Source: Deltaproteobacteria bacterium (GTDB taxonomy: Bacteria; Desulfobacterota; Syntrophia; Syntrophales; UBA2210). Taken from it: a stretch of DNA of 39,825 bases. A program made the position numbers and the translations under genes. The DNA is taken from positions 1 through 39,825 of the forward strand of contig JAFGGB010000102.1 in assembly GCA_016930775.1 (NCBI GenBank). The letters run 5' to 3'. The notes beneath the pieces were generated by a model. The model saw only the letters and a list, made by a program, of their open reading frames with translations, searched no databases and was not told the DNA's origin. Within the stretch, counting starts at the first letter, position 1. Each line of letters starts with the position of its first letter. Below, in pieces: positions 33,812 to 39,825 of the stretch.

Positions 33812-35128
33812 GTGAAAGAAGCAATCAAAGTTGGTTTGATCGGGCTTGGAACTGTTGGCTGTGGAGTATACAAGGTCCTGACGGAGCAGTCTGAACTGAT
33901 TCGAAAGAGGCTTGGGATACCCTTGATTGTATCAAGAATCGCCGACATAGATGTAGATCGCATTCGGCCAGTGCGGGTTCCAAGAGAGATAATCACAACG
34001 GATGCCGCTCGCATCATCGATGACCCGGAGATCGATATCGTTATTGAGCTTATGGGAGGTTTCGAGCCGGCGAAGACCTTCATCCTCGATGCGATAGATC
34101 GAGGCAAGCAGGTGGTAACGGCGAACAAGGCGCTTCTTGCAACCTATGGAGATGTCATCTTTAAAACAGCCGAGGCGGGTTGCGTCGATATCGGCTTTGA
34201 GGCCAGTGTCGGTGGTACGATCCCTGTTATAAAGACCATCAAGGAATGCCTGGTGGCCAACAACATCCGGTCGCTTTACGGCATTATGAACGGCACCTGC
34301 AACTATATACTCAGCAGGATGACAGACGGAGGAGAAGATTTTCAAACCGTACTGAAGGACGCTCAGTCTCTTGGTTTCGCCGAGAGTGATCCCACCTATG
34401 ATATCGAGGCAATCGACACCGCCCATAAGCTGGCTATCTGTCTTTCGCTTGCCTACGGTACGAGAGTAAAACTCGATGATATATATCGCCAGGGCATTTC
34501 TTTTATCAGCCAAAGCGACATTGAGTTTGCCAGGGAATTGGGATATACGATCAAGCTTCTTGCCATAGCCATTGACAGGGGAGGAGCTGTGGAAGCCCGG
34601 ATTCACCCGACAATGATTCCCTTCGATCACCTGTTGTCAAGCGTGGGAAGCAACTTTAATGCCTTCCATTTTGTCGGAGATTCCGCCGGTTCGGTTTTCC
34701 TCTATGGTCAGGGAGCGGGCATGATGCCAACCGCGAGCGCCGTAGTCAGCGATATCGTGGATATAGGCAGGGACCTGGCATCAGGAATAGCTAAACGTGT
34801 GCCTCTCAGGTCATATCAGGAACGGGAGATACGTGATATCTCTCTTCTGCCCATCGACGATATCGTGACTAATTATTACTTTAGATTTTCTGCCGTTGAC
34901 AGGCCTGGCGTTCTTTCGAAGATATCCGGGGTACTTGGATTAAACAATATAAGCATAGCGTCGGTCATTCAGAAAGGCCGCCGTCTTGAAGGCGCAGTGC
35001 CTGTTGTCATGACGACTCACAAAGCACGGGAAAAAGATGTACGACAGGCTCTCCAGGAAATAGACCGGCTTGATATAGTTCTCGATAAGACTATTATAAT
35101 TCGAATCGAAGACGAGGAACTTATATGA
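33812..35128 (+). CDS. hom: Homoserine dehydrogenase
   Basis: A 438-residue enzyme reducing aspartate semialdehyde to homoserine in the threonine and methionine pathway. N-terminal NAD(P) fold GLIGLGTVGCGVYKVL; VVTANKALLA, FEASVGGTIPVIK, MNGTCNYIL and the catalytic region GFAESDPTYDIEAIDTAHKLAI. A C-terminal ACT domain (about 350-435, FRFSAVDRPGVLSKISGVLG) predicts feedback control, typically by threonine. The GTG start follows AAGGAAGG. The stop overlaps the next start by 4 bp (ATGA). Confidence 0.96.
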   Translation: MKEAIKVGLIGLGTVGCGVYKVLTEQSELIRKRLGIPLIVSRIADIDVDRIRPVRVPREIITTDAARIIDDPEIDIVIELMGGFEPAKTFILDAIDRGKQVVTANKALLATYGDVIFKTAEAGCVDIGFEASVGGTIPVIKTIKECLVANNIRSLYGIMNGTCNYILSRMTDGGEDFQTVLKDAQSLGFAESDPTYDIEAIDTAHKLAICLSLAYGTRVKLDDIYRQGISFISQSDIEFARELGYTIKLLAIAIDRGGAVEARIHPTMIPFDHLLSSVGSNFNAFHFVGDSAGSVFLYGQGAGMMPTASAVVSDIVDIGRDLASGIAKRVPLRSYQEREIRDISLLPIDDIVTNYYFRFSAVDRPGVLSKISGVLGLNNISIASVIQKGRRLEGAVPVVMTTHKAREKDVRQALQEIDRLDIVLDKTIIIRIEDEELI

Positions 35129-36354
35129 AGTATGTAATACTCCTCGGAGACGGAATGGCCGATTATTCCATAGAGTCTCTCGGAAATAAGACTCCGCTGG
35201 AAGCGTCCGCAACGCCTAATATGAACCGTATAGCCAGTGAAGGAACTATCGGTCTTATCGACACGATACCCCCAGGAATGACTCCTGGCAGCGATGTAGC
35301 CAATCTTTCCGTTATGGGTTACGACCCCATCCTGCGCCACACGGGTCGCGGTCCGCTCGAAGCGGCAAGCATGGGTTTGCCCCTCGGGTTTGAGGACGTT
35401 GCCTTCCGTTGCAATCTCGTGACAATCAGCGGCGATGAAGAACCTACGATGGAAGACTTCACCGCAGGCCATATTTCGTCTGAGGAAGCCGCCGAGATTG
35501 TCAAGAGTCTCAACGGGTCTCTCAGAACGGATCATTTTGTATTCTACCCGGGAGTAGGCTACAGACACCTTCTGGTTTGGAAGGGAGGCCCTGCGGATCT
35601 GGACACAACGCCGCCCCACGATATTACAGGAAAATCTATTCAGCCGCATCTTCCGAAAGGAGACATGGCGCCTGCCTTGATCGAACTGATGGAAGCAGCT
35701 GCAAAGCTCTTGAAAAACCATCCGGTGAATGAGGCCCGACTGAAGAACGCAAGGAGAGCAGTCACATCCATATGGCCTTGGGGGCAGGGAAAGGCGCCTC
35801 GTATGGAACCCCTGACAAAACGTTTCGGCTTGAGAGGGGGCGTCATATCGGCCGTAGATCTTCTTCGAGGAATCGGAGTTTACGCCGGTCTTGAAATACT
35901 GCCTGTTGAAGGCGCCACGGGGTACATCGACACGAATTACAGTGGAAAGGCCAGGACAGCCCTGGAGTTTCTGAAGAACGGCGATTTCCTGTTTCTGCAC
36001 GTCGAGGCGCCCGATGAAATGGGACATGAGGGCAATCTCGATGGTAAGATTCATGCCATTGAGGACTTCGATTCCAAAATTGTGGGAGCTCTCCTGGAAG
36101 GATTGCCCTCTCTCGGAGACTTCAGAATAGTTGTGGCGAGCGATCATCCGACGCCCATCGCCCTCAAAACTCATGTGGCAGATCCCAGTCCTTTTGCCGT
36201 TCTTTCTTCACGGAAGGATGAAAATGCCGCCAGGGGTTTCGCGTTCTCGGAAAGGGATGCTAAGGCTTCGGGTATATTCATAACTCCCGGTTGCCGCTTC
36301 ATCGATCACTTCATAGGCGACTGGAGGACCATTGTTGGACAGTCACGAGCATAA
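35125..36354 (+). CDS. ApgM-family cofactor-independent phosphoglycerate mutase-like protein, candidate homoserine kinase
   Basis: A 409-residue alkaline-phosphatase-superfamily protein of the archaeal-type iPGM branch. It has YVILLGDGMADY at the N-terminus (metal Asp), the GSDVANLSVMGYDP active-site segment near residue 55, RCNLVTI, HVEAPDEMGHEGNLDGK (metal ligands) and VVASDHPTPIALKTHVADP near the end. A subgroup of this family found beside homoserine dehydrogenase genes has been proposed to act as homoserine kinase (I recall the family TIGR02535). The ATGA overlap with hom supports that role. No classical thrB is seen in the window. Phosphoglycerate mutase activity is the alternative. Confidence 0.85.
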   Translation: MKYVILLGDGMADYSIESLGNKTPLEASATPNMNRIASEGTIGLIDTIPPGMTPGSDVANLSVMGYDPILRHTGRGPLEAASMGLPLGFEDVAFRCNLVTISGDEEPTMEDFTAGHISSEEAAEIVKSLNGSLRTDHFVFYPGVGYRHLLVWKGGPADLDTTPPHDITGKSIQPHLPKGDMAPALIELMEAAAKLLKNHPVNEARLKNARRAVTSIWPWGQGKAPRMEPLTKRFGLRGGVISAVDLLRGIGVYAGLEILPVEGATGYIDTNYSGKARTALEFLKNGDFLFLHVEAPDEMGHEGNLDGKIHAIEDFDSKIVGALLEGLPSLGDFRIVVASDHPTPIALKTHVADPSPFAVLSSRKDENAARGFAFSERDAKASGIFITPGCRFIDHFIGDWRTIVGQSRA

Positions 36355-36751
36355 AGTGCGTGTTACCTACGCCGACACTGATGCAATGGGCGTAGTGTAC
36401 AATGCGAATTATCTTCGCTGGTTCGAAATTGGGAGAACAGAAATGCTCCGCCAGATCGGCCTTATCTACAGAGACCTTGAGCAGAGCGGATATTATCTCC
36501 CGGTCACGGAAGCTTACTGCCATTATCTCTCGCCTGCTCGATACGATGATTTGATAATCGTGCAAACCACAATAGCTTTCCTCAGACACGCAAGCATAAA
36601 GTTCGACTACAGGATTTGGGATGAAGTGAAAGATCGACTGATTGCGGAGGGATACACACGTCATGCTTTCATTGATGAAAGCGGCAAGATCGCAAGAGTT
36701 CCGCAAAATGTGAAGGAATACATTAAAAAACGGCAAGCAAAAGGAGTGTAA
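36335..36751 (+). CDS. 4-hydroxybenzoyl-CoA thioesterase-fold (YbgC-like) acyl-CoA thioesterase
   Basis: About 138 residues with a hotdog fold. The catalytic signature is VRVTYADTDAMGVVYNANYLRWFEIGRTEML, with the active-site Asp in DTDAMG. Two adjacent TTG codons (36332 and 36335) could start it. The second is chosen because it is 7 nt from GGAGG. It overlaps the ApgM-like gene by 20 bp and is 4 bp before the TPR protein. Such proteins hydrolyse short or medium acyl-CoAs or acyl-ACPs; in E. coli YbgC associates with the Tol-Pal locus, which is absent here. Confidence 0.88.
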   Translation: MDSHEHKVRVTYADTDAMGVVYNANYLRWFEIGRTEMLRQIGLIYRDLEQSGYYLPVTEAYCHYLSPARYDDLIIVQTTIAFLRHASIKFDYRIWDEVKDRLIAEGYTRHAFIDESGKIARVPQNVKEYIKKRQAKGV

Positions 36752-36755
36752 ACAA

Positions 36756-37457
36756 GTGATAACGAAACGTACAAAGGCACGTGACATCAGCAAAGTAGAC
36801 CAGTTCCAGGAATATGCTTGGAGCATTATCAGGCTTGTGACGGAACAGAGGACAAAAGTGTTTCTCGTTCTTGGAATAATACTTGCTGCAGGCGTCATAG
36901 CGGGAGGCCTTTCATATTACAATTCAACCTACGAGGCATCGGCCGACACTGTCTATGCCACGGCAATGGTCTCTGAAACCGATATCCATAAAGCCTCCGA
37001 TGAACGGGAAGTCAACACAAAGGCCATAGATCGATACACGGCCCTCATAAACAAGTACCCCCGAAGCGAAGCGGCCACAGTGGCTCTGTATCATCTGGGA
37101 AATCTGTATTTTAAAACAAATGATATCGATAAGTCGATTCAGTCCTACGAGGAGTTTCTGTCGAAAAACCATAAAAACGAGCTTCTGAAACAGATGACGT
37201 TATACAGTCTAGGTTATTGTTACGAAGTAAAAGGGGATTTTGAAAAATCACTTGAAACCTTCACCAGTTTCGACAGCCAAATCGCTCAAGGCGCCTTTAA
37301 ATCGTTGAGCTATCTCAACATAGCCCGAGTGAACGAGCGGTTGGGAAAGACGGCCAAGGCCCGTGAATACTATAGTAAAGCTCTTGAAAACATGGCCGAT
37401 CCAGGCATGGCTGCTGTCGCCAAGTACAAACTTTCGACCCTGATTGAGAAAGGTTGA
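36756..37457 (+). CDS. Membrane-anchored TPR protein (YfgM-like)
   Basis: 233 residues. A basic N-terminal tail of about 35 residues is followed by one transmembrane helix (VFLVLGIILAAGVIAGGLSYY, about 36-56). Then come repeats of TPR type: AIDRYTALINKYPRSEAATVALYHLGNLYFKTNDIDKSIQSYEEFL, LLKQMTLYSLGYCYEVKGDFEKSLETF, and SYLNIARVNERLGKTAKAREYYSKALE. This architecture matches YfgM/ancillary translocon-type TPR proteins, but the partner is unknown. The GTG start has AGGAG 9 nt upstream. It lies 3 bp before iorA. Confidence 0.75.
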   Translation: MITKRTKARDISKVDQFQEYAWSIIRLVTEQRTKVFLVLGIILAAGVIAGGLSYYNSTYEASADTVYATAMVSETDIHKASDEREVNTKAIDRYTALINKYPRSEAATVALYHLGNLYFKTNDIDKSIQSYEEFLSKNHKNELLKQMTLYSLGYCYEVKGDFEKSLETFTSFDSQIAQGAFKSLSYLNIARVNERLGKTAKAREYYSKALENMADPGMAAVAKYKLSTLIEKG

Positions 37458-37460
37458 TAG

Positions 37461-39272
37461 ATGATTGTTAAGGAATTGTTGTCAGGGAACGAAGCTATTG
37501 CCAGGGGTGCTTTAGAATGTGGCGTCGCATTCGGCGCCGGCTACCCTGGGACGCCCAGTACGGAAATACTTGAAGCCTTCGCGAAATATGAAGGAGTTTA
37601 TGCAGAGTGGGCCCCAAATGAGAAGGTAGCCCTTGAAACGGCCATTGGCGCCTCTCTTGCCGGCGTCCGGGCCATTGCTGTAATGAAACATGTGGGTGTG
37701 AACGTTGCAGCCGACCCTCTCTTCACGGTGAGTTATACGGGCGTCAGAGGCGGTTTAGTTATAGTCACGGCCGATGATCCATCTATGCACAGCTCGCAGA
37801 ACGAGCAGGACAACAGGAATTATGCGCGATTTGCCAAAATTCCCATGATCGAACCGGCGGACAGTCAAGAGGCCAAGGACTTCGTGCGCCTGGCTTTTGA
37901 GATCAGCGAGAGATTCGATACGCCTGTTTTCCTCAGATCAACCACGAGAGTTTCCCACTCAAAGTCAGTAACGACTATCGCAGAACCGGACAAGCCAGGA
38001 GGCAACGCGTCTGTCCTTCGAAATCCCGAGAAATATGTCATGGTGCCTGCCATGGCCCGCCTTCGGCGAATAGAAGTTGAAAAACGAATGGCTGCACTGG
38101 CTGAATATGCCGAAACGTTCCATGAAAACAAGGTGGAATTCAACGACCTTAAAATTGGCATCATATCTTCCGGCATGCCGTACAATTATGCCAAGGATGC
38201 CTTCCCGAAAGCATCGTTTCTGAAGCTAGGCATGGTCTATCCTCTTCCCGTTCAGATGATAAGGGATTTCGCATCGGCCGTGGAGAACCTCTATGTTGTA
38301 GAAGAACTGGATCCCTTCTTCGAAGACCAGATCAAGGCTCTCGGAATTGAGGTGAGGGGCAAGACTCTGCTTCCCCGTACCAACGAATTCGATCCCACGA
38401 TAGTTTGTACGTCACTTTCTTCAGGAGAAAAGGCGACGCGAGAAGCGCCGCCTGATATTTCTATTCCTCCGAGACCGCCCAACCTCTGCCCGGGTTGTCC
38501 TCATCGAGGCCTTTTCTACGTTGCCGGAAAGCTGGATGCCTTCGTGGCCGGCGATATCGGGTGCTACACCCTGTCATACATGAAACCATTGCGAGGTCTT
38601 GATTCCTGTATATGCATGGGCGCCAGTTTCGGTATGGCCCATGGTATGAGCAAGGCTTTGGGATCGAAAGGAAAGGGGAGGGTAATCGGCGTCATCGGTG
38701 ATTCCACATTTGTGCATTCAGGCATTACGCCCCTCTTGAATGCCTCCTACAATAAGAGCGATGCTCTGTTTATTATCTGCGATAACGCTACAACAGCCAT
38801 GACGGGAATGCAGGACCACCCCGGCACCGGTCGCACTCTCCAGGGGCTGCCGTCGTACAGGATCGATTTCATTCAACTCGCACAGGCGCTTGGCATTGAG
38901 GATGTCCACACTGTCAATCCTTTCAACATTTCCGAAACGAAAGAGATCCTCAAAGCTTCCCTGGAAAGGGAAGGGCCTTCTCTCGTTATATCCAAGGAAC
39001 CCTGCGCACTACTCAAAACGCAAAAGAAAAAAGCCCGTCGCCCGCTGATGGTGGATATTGACAAATGTATAGGCTGTAAACTCTGTCTCGGCCTCAATTG
39101 TCCGCCCATATCATGGAAGAATGTGACGGGAGGCTTCGATGGTCCGCTTACAGCCCAAGGGAAACCTCGCAAGGGTTTCGCCGTGATCGACAGCGCCCTC
39201 TGCAATGGTTGCAGTCTCTGCATGCAAGTCTGTTCCGCAAAGGCCATCAAGGAGGTTGTAGCAAATGGATGA
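37461..39272 (+). CDS. iorA: Indolepyruvate ferredoxin oxidoreductase, alpha subunit
   Basis: A 603-residue TPP-dependent oxidoreductase subunit that decarboxylates arylpyruvates to aryl-acetyl-CoA, reducing ferredoxin. The N-terminal pyrimidine domain has GVAFGAGYPGTPSTEI. The TPP-binding domain carries CPGCPHRGLFY, GDIGCYTLSYMKPL, and GDSTFVHSGITPLLNASYN. Two [4Fe-4S] clusters sit at the C-terminus: DKCIGCKLCLGLNCPPI and ALCNGCSLCMQVCSAKA. Length fits the family. It may oxidise aromatic amino acids, or in the reverse direction synthesise arylpyruvates in a syntroph. It overlaps iorB by 8 bp. Confidence 0.95.
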   Translation: MIVKELLSGNEAIARGALECGVAFGAGYPGTPSTEILEAFAKYEGVYAEWAPNEKVALETAIGASLAGVRAIAVMKHVGVNVAADPLFTVSYTGVRGGLVIVTADDPSMHSSQNEQDNRNYARFAKIPMIEPADSQEAKDFVRLAFEISERFDTPVFLRSTTRVSHSKSVTTIAEPDKPGGNASVLRNPEKYVMVPAMARLRRIEVEKRMAALAEYAETFHENKVEFNDLKIGIISSGMPYNYAKDAFPKASFLKLGMVYPLPVQMIRDFASAVENLYVVEELDPFFEDQIKALGIEVRGKTLLPRTNEFDPTIVCTSLSSGEKATREAPPDISIPPRPPNLCPGCPHRGLFYVAGKLDAFVAGDIGCYTLSYMKPLRGLDSCICMGASFGMAHGMSKALGSKGKGRVIGVIGDSTFVHSGITPLLNASYNKSDALFIICDNATTAMTGMQDHPGTGRTLQGLPSYRIDFIQLAQALGIEDVHTVNPFNISETKEILKASLEREGPSLVISKEPCALLKTQKKKARRPLMVDIDKCIGCKLCLGLNCPPISWKNVTGGFDGPLTAQGKPRKGFAVIDSALCNGCSLCMQVCSAKAIKEVVANG

Positions 39273-39825
39273 CAGAGTTAAGAGCCTTCTCCTTGTGGGC
39301 GTAGGCGGGCAGGGAATCATCAGGGCTAGTGATATCCTCACCCTTGCTCTCATGAAGGAGGGATATGATGCTAAGAAGAGCGAGGTTCACGGAATGGCGC
39401 AACGCGGCGGCTGTGTTTCAAGTTATGTTCGATTCGGGGCGAAAGTGTATTCTCCGCTGGCAGGCCGTGGCGATGTCGATATTCTCGTGGCATTCGAGAA
39501 GATGGAGAGTCTGCGGTATCTTGATTACCTGAGGGAGGGGGGAAGGGTCATTGTTAATGATCTGGAAATCTTCCCGCCTGCCGTTAATCTCGGAGAAGCT
39601 CTGTATCCGGAAAAGGTAATTCCGACCATTGCAAAACGCTTTCCCGATGTTTGTCTTGTAAGCGCAACAGCCATCGCGGAACATGCCGGTGATGCACGGA
39701 TGGCGAACACGATCTTGCTGGGAATTCTCTCTCGATATCTCCCGGTATCCAGGGACATCTGGCACGATGTTCTCGGAAGGAGCTTTGCGGGCGCCCTGGC
39801 GGAAAAAAATATCAACGTCTTCGAA
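39265..39825 (+). CDS. iorB: Indolepyruvate ferredoxin oxidoreductase, beta subunit (3' end cut)
   Basis: 187 codons, running open off the right edge and so missing from the ORF track. It starts MDDRVKSLLLVGVGGQGIIRASDI, the gamma/beta POR-type fold, then KKSEVHGMAQRGGCVSSYVRFG, which is characteristic of IorB. GGAGG lies 9 nt before the ATG, within the end of iorA, and the overlap ATGGATGA couples the two. It partners with IorA. About 10-20 residues are probably missing at the C-terminus. Confidence 0.94.
   Translation, partial: MDDRVKSLLLVGVGGQGIIRASDILTLALMKEGYDAKKSEVHGMAQRGGCVSSYVRFGAKVYSPLAGRGDVDILVAFEKMESLRYLDYLREGGRVIVNDLEIFPPAVNLGEALYPEKVIPTIAKRFPDVCLVSATAIAEHAGDARMANTILLGILSRYLPVSRDIWHDVLGRSFAGALAEKNINVFE

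Noticed and set aside
35017-36174. 385-aa minus-strand ORF across the ApgM-like gene
   Set aside because: It is antisense to a gene with clear metal-binding motifs; its own translation has no recognisable domain and it spans the hom/ApgM junction.
1-39825. Mobile elements, CRISPR arrays, prophage genes, toxin-antitoxin pairs
   Set aside because: No transposase, integrase, regularly spaced repeat array or phage structural gene was seen in any frame I read.

Overview
The window looks like a chromosomal segment of an anaerobic deltaproteobacterium (Desulfobacterota, perhaps close to Syntrophales or Syntrophorhabdales). This is inferred from gene content, not from a marker-gene comparison. The clues are an indolepyruvate:ferredoxin oxidoreductase, a CaiB-type CoA-transferase, a branched-chain-type ABC transporter operon that carries its own CoA-ligase genes, a DUF4911 protein, a short MoaE-like protein, and a membrane-bound Cache-HAMP-PAS-LuxR regulator. 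Genes are tightly packed, with many ATGA-type overlaps and strong GGAGG ribosome binding sites. I saw no phage, IS element, CRISPR array, rRNA or tRNA.

Layout. 1-4.8 kb (minus strand): a truncated CoA-transferase, a sodium:solute symporter with a 36-residue partner peptide, and a membrane-tethered LuxR-type sensor-regulator; together a plausible carboxylate sensing, uptake and activation module. 5-7.3 kb: a cytidylate-kinase-like/BON protein, a TrmN6-like methyltransferase and a DUF721/DciA-like gene that overlaps it tail to tail. 7.3-11.8 kb: a MoaE-like protein, glycerate 2-kinase, a GpgS-like glucosyl-3-phosphoglycerate synthase and a phosphohexomutase, suggesting glucosylglycerate-type solute metabolism. 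12-14 kb: hflK-hflC, followed by a free-standing promoter, a long imperfect hairpin and a strong intrinsic terminator, read here as an unassigned small RNA or structured leader of about 165 nt.

14.2-22.3 kb (plus): a seven-gene operon of substrate-binding protein, LivG, acyl-CoA synthetase, LivH, LivM, LivF and a PaaK-family protein. The PaaK-like protein lacks both the phosphate-binding loop and the C-terminal lysine motif expected of an adenylating enzyme. 22.3-26 kb: recJ (minus) under a good promoter embedded in a 13-bp inverted repeat, then DUF4911, a small membrane-anchored protein of unknown function, and a secreted parvulin. 26-31.2 kb (minus): purM-purN-DUF523-FAD-fold protein-6-phosphofructokinase, and rpmB. 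31.3-39.8 kb (plus): recG, homoserine dehydrogenase with an ApgM-family partner (candidate homoserine kinase), a 4HBT thioesterase, a TPR membrane protein and iorA-iorB, the last cut by the window edge.

The best leads are the candidate ncRNA after hflC, the apparently non-catalytic PaaK homologue in the transporter operon, the symporter/small peptide/membrane-LuxR module, and the GpgS locus. Most other genes are ordinary housekeeping genes.
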